This document shows positions 18,030 to 25,959 of a DNA stretch of 36,927 bases, in pieces. Numbering within the stretch: the stretch's first letter is position 1; the number at the start of each line of letters is the position of its first letter. The stretch is from a virus. The notes under the pieces were generated by a model. That model ran no database searches, was not told the DNA's origin, and was given only the letters and a program-made list of their open reading frames with translations. A program made the position numbers and the translations under genes. Location of the stretch: IMG/VR virus record IMGVR_UViG_3300044843_000612, positions 1-36,927 of that record. One strand, 5' to 3'.

Positions 18030-18084
18030 TATGTGAGGTTATGGGCCGAAGCCCCGAGCGTTTCCGCCCAATACCGTAAACAAT

Positions 18085-18117
18085 AAACAGCTGCTGCGTT
18101 TTACGCAACAGCTGTTT
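18085..18117 (-). terminator. Rho-independent-type terminator after tail tube gene
   Basis: Minus-strand reading gives AAACAGCTGTTGCG, loop TAAAA, CGCAGCAGCTGTTT: a 14-position stem with one mismatch, followed by ATTGTTTACGG. It lies between the tube stop (18149) and the spike start (18029), so it should lower transcription past the abundant sheath-tube unit. The U tract is short, so read-through is likely. Confidence 0.75.
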
Positions 18118-18148
18118 AATTAGGTTTGATTTTTCAGCTACTGTTGCG

Positions 18149-18628
18149 CTACGCGGCCTTGTAATCGAGATCGAGGAACACCATACCAACGGTTTCCATG
18201 ATCACGATGTCCTGTGCCGATACGCTCGCGCCTACGGTGGTTAACCGCGGGGTGATAAGCGTATACGTAACGGTTTGCGAAAGAGCGCCGCCGCCGAGCG
18301 AGCAACCGCCTTTTGCCGTCAACACGATGTCCGCACCTTTGTTTTCGCAGAGGGGCCCGTAGTTGTTTACGAGCGCCGCGAACGAATTAGAACCGCCTAC
18401 TACGCGCTCAAACTGCGCCTGGCCCTGACGCCGGCCACCAACGTAGTAAACGTTCTGCTTACCGGCGCCGCTACCGATTTCGTAGATGAAATTGATAGGG
18501 CGAGTAATGCTGAAATTTACACGTTGAACAACCGCGCCATCGCCAAGACCCGAGCCGGTTAACGAGCAATTTTCTGCTGTAAACGCGCCGCCTGGGGTCT
18601 GCGGTGTAGTTTCAAAAATGGGGGGCAT
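18149..18628 (-). CDS. Tail tube protein
   Basis: A 159-residue protein 33 bases downstream of the sheath, the usual place for the tube gene. ATG 18628 follows a GGAGTG ribosome binding site. It is beta-rich with the pattern VVQRVNFSITRPINFIYEIG (33-52), then YYVGGRRQGQAQFERVVGG (61-79), an R-Q-G-x-A-x-F...V.G turn seen in contractile tail tube subunits, and a C-terminal pair of strands ending METVGMVFLDLDYKA. Tube proteins stack as hexameric rings that carry DNA. It has three Cys (21, 94, 109), more than usual for its size, in an N-terminal loop and a glycine-rich hairpin (GGCSLGGG). Length and position agree well with the family. Confidence 0.8.
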   Translation of the reverse strand: MPPIFETTPQTPGGAFTAENCSLTGSGLGDGAVVQRVNFSITRPINFIYEIGSGAGKQNVYYVGGRRQGQAQFERVVGGSNSFAALVNNYGPLCENKGADIVLTAKGGCSLGGGALSQTVTYTLITPRLTTVGASVSAQDIVIMETVGMVFLDLDYKAA

Positions 18629-18661
18629 AGCTTAACACTCCGTTTGCTTGTTAACGCGTAA

Positions 18662-21562
18662 TTAGATCACCAAGTGCAGCTCGATGTTGTTCAGCGGCGC
18701 GGGCACCACCAGATCGAGCACAATTTCGATGCGATCCTTCAGCAGCGGATGAATCCGCAGAATACGAATCGACCCGTCAATAAGCTGCGAACCGAGCTCC
18801 TCGGTGTAGCCGTTTGACTGGAAAAAGCGAATGAGCTGATTGACTTCGCGTGTCAGCTTATCAACCATCGACTGCGTAGCGTTGGTGCGGCCGATATACG
18901 GACGCAGCCGACGCAGGAACAGATAAGAAATCGAGTCAACGTTGCGGCGAATCATCTCTTCGCGGCGGTTGAGGTCGAGATTATCTGTGGTCAGCGCATG
19001 CCGCGAGTGCGGCGTGCCGTCGCGATCTTCTGTCACAATCCACACGCCAGCTTCCGCAAGCCGGTTAAGCTGCGTTTCATTAAACAGCTTGTAAGACCGC
19101 GAGAAGTCGTCAAATCCGGCAACTTCAACATTTGTCAGCCCCTGATGCGGTACGACGCCCGACGCCAGACCAGCGACCGCGGCGGCCAGGTGGTACCCGG
19201 CCTGCATACGACCGCCAGAACCGACTTGATCCGGCCAGACAGCGCAAATACGCCGGCTGCCGAAGCTGCCAGCTGTTGTTGCTACGTCATCGGCTAGCTC
19301 GTTGCGGTCAAAGCTGTGCCAGATTTCAACACGCTCGGCCGATGTAACAGCGGCGGTTGTGCCGGAATACAGCAGCAACGAGCTCTCCGACAGCACGCTG
19401 TCTACCACGTACTCCGAGTAAGTCTCGACGCCAAAACCGTCCACAGAAAAGTTGTACCGTACGATGTCGCCGGGCCGAACGTTGTTGGTGATGAAGTAGC
19501 CCGAACCGGCCGGAACTTGCAGCAATGTATACTGGTTGCCGACCGCGTTGTTATTGTCCGACACCGTAGCTAGTACAGGGTTAGCAATTGTGTTGCCGGA
19601 CACGCCAGCGATTGGCGCACCTTGGCCGACAACCATAACATTCGTGCGAGACGGCAGCGCGAAAAACCCGGCTTTCCAGTTATTCGCGATTTCGTTCGAC
19701 TCGCCGACAACTTGCGCAGCGTACAGGTCTTGCACATCCTTGCGGAAAGTCAGCGGGACGAGATTGTAAAAATCGTCCCGACCCTTGAGCCGCTCCAGCA
19801 CGTTTACCCAGCTGTCAAGATCTTCGGGATCCTGCACGGCCGTGTACTTAACGACAGTGCCGTTCGAGTTGGAAAGCGCCTTGTATACGCCCCACTTGAG
19901 CGGATTGTCGGGATCGAGCGGACCGCGAATGTCATCGATGTCTGCGACGGTGCTGATTCCGTTTACCTCGTCGGTAAGCTCGGACAGCCACTCGCGGTAC
20001 TCGACGTACAGATCGCCCTGTTTGACGTACAGCGGCTGTTCTACGCCGTTTAGTGTCCATTCCGGATGGTAAGCTACAACGTCAGCTTTAACGCAAATTT
20101 GCGTAGCTTCCGTCTCGTAGTTAACGAGCGGCGCGAAGCCGGTACGGTTGCGCGAGACCTCAATGTCGTCTTTAATGTAGAGCCGCAGGTCTAGCGACGT
20201 AGCGTCAGCCATTTCGCCCGGCAGGTCGTGCTTTAGAATAAGCCTGTTAACCTCGCCGGCCATGCTCGACGTCACGCCGATGTACCATTTGTCGCCCTTG
20301 CGCATTTTGGTAACAGCGCCGTTTGAATTGTTAACAAACGCGACAGCAACGCCATGCGAGCCAATTGTTACAAAACCACCAGCAAGAGCGCTGGAAGTTG
20401 TAACCTCTGTCGGGCCCGAAAAGTCGTAGCCGTTAGCGGTACGCACAGAAATCTCAGGGAAGTCTGTGGCGTTTACGCCAAGCTCGCCGCCCTTCGTGCA
20501 TTCGACGATGTACGTGTCGTTTTTGTCGCCGGTATACGTGCTCGGAGCAGCGCTGCTGCCGTTACTCGAAATAGCTTTAACTTGCGTGTAAGCTTCGGTA
20601 ACGACAACCTGCCACTTCTGACCAACAACAAATTCTTCTGTAGCAACGCCGGCTGTAACCGCGGCGTCGCCGCAGTCTTCAGCTTCAGACAGTTCAAACG
20701 TGACAGTTAAACCGCGAGAACCGATCGCCACGTCGCTGCCGAGCGTGCCGGGGTTTAATTCCGCCACGTCGTCAAGCTTGCTGGCGGACCGTACGCGCAG
20801 TTTTGTGGCGTTTGTGCAACCAGCGACAGAGCTCTTGATTACCTCGATGGTGTACGTTTCGTTGATTACGCCATCAGCGAGGCCGCTATACCCGGTAGCG
20901 TCAACAGCGGTCAGCTTAACGCAATTCGAAACGCCACCGACTTGGAGGTAGTTATTACCGGACGTAGGTGTCGAGTTTGACGCGGCAACCGTCGCCTGAT
21001 TCGCAGCATCGGCAGACGCATTCGAAATAACGGCGGCAACCGACTTACTCGCAAAGCCAGTTACGGTTGTCCACAGTTCGGTCTCTGTGCACTCTTCGCC
21101 AGTTACCGAGCGCAGATATACTACGTCGCCAACTTTGACGTCGCGGTCCTTAAAAGCGCCGCTGCGATTATAGCCGCCGTTCTTTTTAAAGCTAACGCCG
21201 GCGTTAGCGCTGACGTCGCCATCAACCGACTCAATCCAGTTCGGGCGACTAGATACCGGCTGAACAACTGTCGCGGTATCAGAAATAACTTTTTCGTAGT
21301 ACAGCATGAGCGCGTCGTCGATGAACAGCTTGGTATAGCTGTCGTCAACAAGCGAGCCAGGTACGCGACCCGGCCATGTGTAGCATGTGTCGTTTTCGTA
21401 GTCATACGCGCCCAGCCGGCTAAGCGCCTTTTCAGTCGCGTCAGAGTACCGGTGCAGCATCGCATTCGGGCCGGAGATGTGCGCGCGCAGCGGTTCGGTG
21501 ATTTCGGTCGGAACGATGCTGAATTCTTGGAAGACAAGAACCTGCGGTTTTACGTATGCCAT
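18662..21562 (-). CDS. Contractile tail sheath protein (enlarged, 966 residues)
   Basis: The C-terminal 147 residues are sheath-like: FSRSYKLFNETQLNRLAEAG then VWIVTEDRDGTPHSRHALTT (820-859), a long helical stretch with EEMIRRNVDSISYLFLRRLR, and the terminal strand (LKDRIEIVLDLVVPAPLNNI) that links neighbouring subunits in sheath polymers. The N-terminal start (VKPQVLVFQEFSIVPTEI) is the other linking arm. At 966 residues it is much longer than T4 gp18 (659). The extra length lies mainly at about 140-440 and includes two related beta domains, about 228-324 and 347-432, each with a TY.(I)EC/V strand, an IGS.G...V.F stretch and a GxKW..xVT end. These probably decorate the sheath surface. Codon use is G/C-ending, like the capsid gene, as expected for an abundant product. 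Confidence 0.93.
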   Translation of the reverse strand: MAYVKPQVLVFQEFSIVPTEITEPLRAHISGPNAMLHRYSDATEKALSRLGAYDYENDTCYTWPGRVPGSLVDDSYTKLFIDDALMLYYEKVISDTATVVQPVSSRPNWIESVDGDVSANAGVSFKKNGGYNRSGAFKDRDVKVGDVVYLRSVTGEECTETELWTTVTGFASKSVAAVISNASADAANQATVAASNSTPTSGNNYLQVGGVSNCVKLTAVDATGYSGLADGVINETYTIEVIKSSVAGCTNATKLRVRSASKLDDVAELNPGTLGSDVAIGSRGLTVTFELSEAEDCGDAAVTAGVATEEFVVGQKWQVVVTEAYTQVKAISSNGSSAAPSTYTGDKNDTYIVECTKGGELGVNATDFPEISVRTANGYDFSGPTEVTTSSALAGGFVTIGSHGVAVAFVNNSNGAVTKMRKGDKWYIGVTSSMAGEVNRLILKHDLPGEMADATSLDLRLYIKDDIEVSRNRTGFAPLVNYETEATQICVKADVVAYHPEWTLNGVEQPLYVKQGDLYVEYREWLSELTDEVNGISTVADIDDIRGPLDPDNPLKWGVYKALSNSNGTVVKYTAVQDPEDLDSWVNVLERLKGRDDFYNLVPLTFRKDVQDLYAAQVVGESNEIANNWKAGFFALPSRTNVMVVGQGAPIAGVSGNTIANPVLATVSDNNNAVGNQYTLLQVPAGSGYFITNNVRPGDIVRYNFSVDGFGVETYSEYVVDSVLSESSLLLYSGTTAAVTSAERVEIWHSFDRNELADDVATTAGSFGSRRICAVWPDQVGSGGRMQAGYHLAAAVAGLASGVVPHQGLTNVEVAGFDDFSRSYKLFNETQLNRLAEAGVWIVTEDRDGTPHSRHALTTDNLDLNRREEMIRRNVDSISYLFLRRLRPYIGRTNATQSMVDKLTREVNQLIRFFQSNGYTEELGSQLIDGSIRILRIHPLLKDRIEIVLDLVVPAPLNNIELHLVI

Positions 21563-21669
21563 ATTGAAACTCTCCGTGCCGTAATGCTGTGTTCGGTGAT
21601 CTGGCTCTCAGTATAAAAAACAAACTGAGGCAAAAAAAGCACCTACACAAAGTGTATTAAATCAAACCG
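21563..21669 (-). promoter_or_regulatory. Sheath gene leader with candidate promoter and small inverted repeat
   Basis: The 107 bases before the sheath gene are AT-rich relative to the neighbours. Minus-strand reading shows a T-run, an inverted repeat CTCAGT ... ACTGAG (near 21606-21628) and a TATACT box overlapping its right arm that could serve as a -10 element; no convincing -35 is seen. CGGAGAG before ATG 21562 acts as the ribosome binding site. A dedicated late promoter for the sheath and tube is plausible but not proven. Confidence 0.3.
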
Positions 21670-22356
21670 TTAACACGCAAACAAATCCGACGCCTTGAGG
21701 ACAATCCGCTTTAAACGCGGCGCGACAGGCTGGAGTGCCCAAGACTCCTCGGCCACGTACGCGACAGTGACAGGTACGGCAAAGCCCTGCACCACCTCTT
21801 GCACTTCACCAATTCCGCCTACCTCCGTAACGCCAAATTTTTTGAACGACAGTTGGTCGCGGATCCACGGACTAAAGTGCAGTAAAAATCGAACAGTTTC
21901 AGTAGCCAAAAGCTCGGTTTCTAGGCCCCAAGCTGCAATACAGTATAACGAATGACTACCTTGCCACAAACCAGTGTAACTAGTCGAACCTTCATGCTCG
22001 TTTATACCTGAACGGTCGCCAATTCCGATGCGCGCCCATTGCCAGCTATTCCGTTTTATCAGAATAGCCGGACGTTTGTTGGCGCTATTGGGCGTCCAGC
22101 GCGTAATGCTTTCAATCATAATTCCGCTGTCGCTGAGGCCGTTTTCGTCAATTTTCCACGGGCCTGACTCTTTAAACTTAGCCCGCAACTGCGCGTCAAC
22201 GATATTATCGGCGTCAGAAAAGTGGTTGATTAGTAGCTGGCGCAATAATCCTGTAACCAAGTGCGGGCGCATGCCAAACTCGCATAGCTCGCTTACTTTG
22301 GCTATGCGGTTTTCAGGATTGCCGGCCGGCGGACATGTTTGATTAACGTCTGTCAT
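21670..22356 (-). CDS. Tail terminator/completion protein candidate
   Basis: A 228-residue protein immediately before the sheath gene. It has an N-terminal helix (MRPHLVTGLLRQLLINHFSD), a strand-rich core containing IMIESITRWTPNSANKRPAI then LIKRNSWQWARIGIGDR, and a YTGLWQGSHSLYCIAAWG segment. Small alpha/beta proteins encoded just before the sheath are often tail terminators (T4 gp15/gp3, lambda gpU type) that cap the tube and sheath. The IxRxxP...RPAIxIKRN pattern supports a terminator-like fold but is not diagnostic. Its start overlaps the preceding 52-residue gene by 14 bases, and the ribosome binding site is weak, suggesting coupled translation. Confidence 0.5.
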   Translation of the reverse strand: MTDVNQTCPPAGNPENRIAKVSELCEFGMRPHLVTGLLRQLLINHFSDADNIVDAQLRAKFKESGPWKIDENGLSDSGIMIESITRWTPNSANKRPAILIKRNSWQWARIGIGDRSGINEHEGSTSYTGLWQGSHSLYCIAAWGLETELLATETVRFLLHFSPWIRDQLSFKKFGVTEVGGIGEVQEVVQGFAVPVTVAYVAEESWALQPVAPRLKRIVLKASDLFAC

Positions 22357-22501
22357 TTTTGCCGAATTCTTTTACGTATTTAAGTAGCGGATCGTTCTTT
22401 GGCAAGCTTGGCGCGAGCTTGTATTTTGGCAGTGGCTGTATTGGTTTGCCGGCTAGCTTTATTTTCGGCAGCACTGGCTCGTTTTTATTCGCGCGCGCCA
22501 T
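22343..22501 (-). CDS. Small basic proline-rich protein, 52 residues
   Basis: The ATG at 22501 overlaps the TGA of the zinc-ribbon gene (TGATG) and the frame runs to TAA at 22343, overlapping the next gene by 14 bases, so it fills the gap exactly with no spare bases. The product is basic and proline/lysine-rich (KIKLAGKPIQPLPKYKLAPS) with a periodic PLPK/SLPK pattern. No known family is recognised. The tight double overlap is typical of real coupled phage genes. It could be a small neck or tail accessory peptide; it might also be a relic, but the intact frame argues against that. Confidence 0.6.
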   Translation of the reverse strand: MARANKNEPVLPKIKLAGKPIQPLPKYKLAPSLPKNDPLLKYVKEFGKNDRR

Positions 22502-23760
22502 CAGATATCCCAGAAATTGTTAACAACGCGGGCATTGCTGGGCGGGGTTGGGCAAATAACGTCTGGCTCTGCCGCGCTACTGCTAGACGAACTACACGAA
22601 CTACATGGAGTATCAACAACCGCGCATGGATTTTCAACTGTTATTTCAAAATTGTTTGGGCCGTACGCGTCGGGTTTCTCGTACACTAGCACGTATTTTC
22701 CCGGATCTAAGTTCAATGCGTTAACCCACGTACCGTCTGCCAGTGTTTTTGTACTGGCTACCGCGTCTGTTTTTAAAGGATAAACCGGGTATGTACGGTC
22801 AAAATTTGCTTTCTCAAATGCGTGTACATACGCATTAACAATAAACGCGCCGTTCGCGTCTTTGTATTTCAACGCGTTAGCCGAAACGCCAGCCCAGTCC
22901 GAATTTACTGTCACGCAGCCAGTTCCGGGGACCAATGGCCACGTGGGTTGCGGCTGCTCGAGCTCTATGCTGTAAATACCGTTGTGAAACGGCACGAGGC
23001 CCAGCTTAACCTGATAAATGAGCGGCACACCACGCAAAGCCGCAGCGATTGCAATTTCACTAACAACCCAGCGCTCGTCTGTTGTAGCGTTAACCCAGAT
23101 ATCGTAGTTGTTTAAAGCCGGATACCCGATAACGCGCGCCTGAATGTACGGATTTTCTCGCGACGTACCTTTCAGCTGCAAATCTTGCGTTTCGCTGATT
23201 ACTTGGTTAGACAAATCCCAACACTGCAGCGGAACAGCCGGATGAAAACCGATTTCAAACCCCGTGCCGTTACACAGCGGACAGTTATTATCTGATGGTT
23301 CTTGCGTCAAAGGATCGCGGCAGCGGCTGCACGGTTTACCGTAACGCAGCGCTTTAATTAGGTATCCATCTACGGCTACCTTGTTTAACCGCAAACGCTC
23401 TTTACGTACGATCTCTCTAGCGAGCAGCCAATCATGCTCAGAAAGCATTCCCGAGCACGGCGCCGGCTCTGACACATAAACCGACGTAGGCGTGGTAAGC
23501 GTAACGCGGTAATGCGTGGTAATTATGCTGCCGCTATTTCGCCAAACTGTGTCAACGGCCACAAACCCATTAACAACAGGATTGCCGACGTTTTGCCAAT
23601 CGATAGCTTCCGATACGCCTGCGCTGCCCGCTTGTAACTGAAAAACATACGGGCCGGCTTCATGAAAATCGCGCTCGAGCTGCCACCAAACACGCGTTTC
23701 GCCGCGTGTCATGTGATCTACAGAGATACGGCGAAACGGATAGTTTTTTTGTAGCGACAT
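22501..23760 (-). CDS. Zinc-ribbon neck/tail structural protein
   Basis: A 419-residue protein. Residues 1-100 are beta-rich and Ig-like (ETRVWWQLERDFHEAGPYVF). A helical stretch (SEHDWLLAREIVRKERLRL) is followed by a four-cysteine site at 144, 147, 160 and 163 (CSRC, then CPLCNGTGF), which should bind zinc. This C..C..C..C-GTGF arrangement is known to me from head-to-tail region proteins of phages. About 300-390 form another beta domain (LADGTWVNALNLDPGKYVLV). The tail has a Cys/Ser-rich stretch (CSSCSSSSSSAAE) and a Pro-rich end. It lies between neck and tail-terminator genes and opens the unit after a terminator. The ribosome binding site is poor (GAG only). Confidence 0.6.
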   Translation of the reverse strand: MSLQKNYPFRRISVDHMTRGETRVWWQLERDFHEAGPYVFQLQAGSAGVSEAIDWQNVGNPVVNGFVAVDTVWRNSGSIITTHYRVTLTTPTSVYVSEPAPCSGMLSEHDWLLAREIVRKERLRLNKVAVDGYLIKALRYGKPCSRCRDPLTQEPSDNNCPLCNGTGFEIGFHPAVPLQCWDLSNQVISETQDLQLKGTSRENPYIQARVIGYPALNNYDIWVNATTDERWVVSEIAIAAALRGVPLIYQVKLGLVPFHNGIYSIELEQPQPTWPLVPGTGCVTVNSDWAGVSANALKYKDANGAFIVNAYVHAFEKANFDRTYPVYPLKTDAVASTKTLADGTWVNALNLDPGKYVLVYEKPDAYGPNNFEITVENPCAVVDTPCSSCSSSSSSAAEPDVICPTPPSNARVVNNFWDI

Positions 23761-23814
23761 CGCGCGGCTCTATTCCGATTAAAGCGACATATTCATTATG
23801 CCCGCGCTGATAGC

Positions 23815-23855
23815 TAAAAAAAAGCGGGGCGGCGGCGGTCAAACCGCTGCCCCGC
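23815..23855 (-). terminator. Strong Rho-independent terminator after the neck gene unit
   Basis: On the minus strand GCGGGGCAGCGG pairs with CCGCCGCCCCGC across a short loop and is followed by eight T bases (A run 23816-23823 on the plus strand). It closes the unit ending with the 118-residue gene (stop 23936). The 80 bases between that stop and the hairpin and the 54 bases after it hold no gene. Confidence 0.88.
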
Positions 23856-23935
23856 AAACTTAGCGCTAGACCACAGTCCTCGCCAGGTTTAAGCGCCCGC
23901 GCTCAAAAACACGGCCGCTTCACAACAGGAGACGT

Positions 23936-24292
23936 TTAGCGCCCGACGAGGACCATCTTGCCGCGCTTGAAGCGCGTGCCGATTTTACGGCCTCGTGGGC
24001 TTGGCGGCTCGTACTTCACCCCCAAGCGCACCAACTTCGCCGCGCGATTGGCGGCGAAGACGTACGCCGACCCGACCACCCGGGTAGCGATGTACGGGTT
24101 ACGCTCTAACCCGTAATTGCCGTCGGGGTAGGCGTCAAGAAACGCCTCAGCCGCATCGGAACGAATACGATATAGCGTCGCCGATGATATTGGGCGCTTG
24201 CCCATATGTACCCGGAACTTGTTTACCTGCGTCAAAATCTGCTTAAAACTGACCGCACAACTACAAGCCCAACGACCTTTCTTCTTTGCCAT
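23936..24292 (-). CDS. Small basic protein of unknown function (neck region)
   Basis: A 118-residue, strongly basic protein (MAKKKGRW start; SPRGRKIGTRFKRGK near the end). ATG 24292 follows GGAGCC. The centre (RPISSATLYRIRSDAAEAFL, then DAYPDGNYGLERNPYIATRV) may be a small helical fold. It contains two Cys near the start (CSC). The basic charge suggests DNA or capsid contact, as in head-completion proteins near the neck, but no family is recognised. It is the last gene before a strong terminator. Confidence 0.55.
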   Translation of the reverse strand: MAKKKGRWACSCAVSFKQILTQVNKFRVHMGKRPISSATLYRIRSDAAEAFLDAYPDGNYGLERNPYIATRVVGSAYVFAANRAAKLVRLGVKYEPPSPRGRKIGTRFKRGKMVLVGR

Positions 24293-24346
24293 TATTATGG
24301 CTCCTGTTGCGTTCTTTCCTCCATGAAACGGCCGACGCTACGCACG

Positions 24347-24799
24347 TCAACCATCGTCCGAGCTAGTCTCGCCAGTTGCACGCTTGTGCCCGGCTTCAAT
24401 TACGCGCTCGGCGACGTAAGTCCAATCCACCATCGTTAACGACGCTTTGACTACACACACAACGTGCATAAGTCCAGCAGCGCTCCGCGTGGCGTTGTCC
24501 TTTAATTTTTTGATTTGTTTTTCAGTTACCGCGTCACCAAGCGCGTTGACCTGCATTAGCGTCTTTGTGACCATCAAGATCGACTCTTTTGTCAGTCGAT
24601 CGATTAGGTGCTCGGCAAACGCTGCGGTGGCTGAGTACGCCTCTTCCGGGAACGGGCTGCCGTCCCCCGGGGGAAATTGGTATTCGGCTTGCGTTTTCAG
24701 TAACGCGCCGTAAATAGTGCCGCTTTCATCATCATCGTTTTTTTCTTTGTTGATGATGAGTTCGGCAATGTAAGAAGACAACTCATCGACTGCGAGCAT
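24347..24799 (-). CDS. Small helical protein of unknown function (neck region)
   Basis: A 150-residue protein, acidic and largely helical (LAVDELSSYIAELIINKEKN at the start; FAEHLIDRLTKESILMVTKT in the middle). ATG 24799 follows GGAGGG, just after a nested inverted repeat. No motif is recognised. It lies between the adaptor-like gene and a basic gene, so a head-tail joining component or an assembly chaperone is possible. The acidic/basic pair with the next gene may point to a complex, which is a guess. Confidence 0.5.
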   Translation of the reverse strand: MLAVDELSSYIAELIINKEKNDDDESGTIYGALLKTQAEYQFPPGDGSPFPEEAYSATAAFAEHLIDRLTKESILMVTKTLMQVNALGDAVTEKQIKKLKDNATRSAAGLMHVVCVVKASLTMVDWTYVAERVIEAGHKRATGETSSDDG

Positions 24800-24807
24800 G
24801 AACCCTC

Positions 24808-24852
24808 CACGGCACCCGGAGTGAAAAGCCGGGCTCTATTAAATATGCCGTG
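24808..24852 (-). repeat. Nested inverted repeat immediately before a ribosome binding site
   Basis: Plus-strand CACGGCA (24808-24814) pairs with TGCCGTG (24846-24852), and inside it CCCGG (24815-24819) pairs with CCGGG (24829-24833). In the minus-strand mRNA this forms a two-tier hairpin ending one base before the GGAGGG of the 150-residue gene, so it may modulate that translation. On the plus strand it is followed by T5 and T6 runs, so it could also end antisense transcription. Confidence 0.5.
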
Positions 24853-24873
24853 TTTTTGCTCGTTTTTTAGGGC

Positions 24874-25875
24874 TCAGAAGCGCGACCGAATTCCAGAAGA
24901 ATACGTGCCATACTGATACGTCGAGCCGACTTCGCCGTATGCGCCTTCCAGATTAATCTCAGCCTTCTTAACACGCACCCATTCTCTGTAGGCTTGCCAG
25001 CGCATTTGGCCAGCGCGTTCGTAATTAGCTTCTTTGTTTTGATCGTCTAGCGCTACCCCTGCGGCAGAATAATTCAGCTGATTTCGCCGGTATTGCTCTG
25101 CCGCCATCATAAACAGGTTAGCGCAAATACCCTCTAACCAGTGGTACCTAAACGGAAAAGTTTGCGTTGTAAAAACACCAATTGGTGGCGGGATCTCGTT
25201 CCAGTATTGAACGGGCCGCGTAATCGCAAGCGCAATTTCTGCGTCGTCGAACATTAGGTGGTCGAGCAAAAAGCTTTCAGACGGGCTGCTGTCGCGCAGA
25301 TGCAGCCGGATTTCAGCTATAGATGGCGGACCACCTGCGGCCATATCCCCGAACGTGCTTCGCGTAATAATTAGCGAAAACAGATTCGAAAAAATAACGC
25401 AGGATTTCGTTTCTGGAGCAGGTACGGTTACAAGAGCAATTTCAGCGTAAAAAATGCCTGGGTATGCCACCGCGCTGCTGTCCAGCGTTGCCGAGACTTT
25501 CCCGGTTTCGGCGTCGACGATAGTCGCGGTTAGTTCTTTAGGCGCCGCGTTTTCGCCGAGCAATATCTGTTCTTTTAACCGCAATACAACTTCGTACTCC
25601 GGTTCTGCTGGCGCTGGTGTCGGAAAACACGAACTTAAATCAACCGGATTATTGTCTTTGTCGTGCATCTGCCATTCGATCGTTGCGCATTGCCCCTGCG
25701 AAACCGTCACAGCGCGCATACGGCTTAGCACAGGTTGCGCGTTAATAGTCGAAACAGCAGCGCTAACAACGTTCTGCCCGATCGCGGATACGGGCGGGTT
25801 TGGCGTCGGAGGCGGCTCTGCGATGTTGCAGCAGGGCGTAGCGGGAGGTGTGTTGGGCGTGCCGATGACAACCAT
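24874..25875 (-). CDS. Neck/head-tail adaptor-type protein with N-terminal Ig-like domain
   Basis: A 333-residue protein opening the unit after the capsid terminator, with GAGG upstream of ATG 25875. Residues 1-35 are Pro/Cys-rich (TPPATPCCNIAEPPPTPNPP). About 55-175 form a beta domain resembling the N-terminal domain of baseplate/neck Ig-like proteins (VTVSQGQCATIEWQMHDKDN, then YPGIFYAEIAL). About 180-300 are helical, with IAEIRLHLRDSSPSESFLLD, then a FDDAEIALAITRPVQYWNEI pattern like adaptor proteins that sit below the portal (R-x-x-L-x-D...L....F.D.EI..A...A...WN). The C-terminus has YREWVRVKKAEINLEGAYG. The place after the capsid genes fits an adaptor. Confidence 0.6.
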   Translation of the reverse strand: MVVIGTPNTPPATPCCNIAEPPPTPNPPVSAIGQNVVSAAVSTINAQPVLSRMRAVTVSQGQCATIEWQMHDKDNNPVDLSSCFPTPAPAEPEYEVVLRLKEQILLGENAAPKELTATIVDAETGKVSATLDSSAVAYPGIFYAEIALVTVPAPETKSCVIFSNLFSLIITRSTFGDMAAGGPPSIAEIRLHLRDSSPSESFLLDHLMFDDAEIALAITRPVQYWNEIPPPIGVFTTQTFPFRYHWLEGICANLFMMAAEQYRRNQLNYSAAGVALDDQNKEANYERAGQMRWQAYREWVRVKKAEINLEGAYGEVGSTYQYGTYSSGIRSRF

Positions 25876-25891
25876 AAAAACCTCGCGAGTA

Positions 25892-25927
25892 AAAACAAAA
25901 AGGCCGGCCCGGTTGGGCCAGCCTTTT
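25892..25927 (-). terminator. Rho-independent terminator after capsid unit
   Basis: Minus strand: AAAAGGCTGGCCC, loop AACC, GGGCCGGCCTTTT, followed by TGTTTTT. The stem is 13 bp with one mismatch. It lies between the stop of the 104-residue gene (25960) and the start of the adaptor-like gene (25875), separating the highly expressed capsid genes from the neck unit. Confidence 0.88.
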
Positions 25928-25959
25928 CATCTTATCACTAATGACTGTGACAATTAAAC

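Noticed and set aside
23776-23823. CATAAT box after the strong terminator as a promoter for the zinc-ribbon gene
   Set aside because: No acceptable -35 element at proper spacing; the upstream T run belongs to the terminator, so the evidence is too weak.
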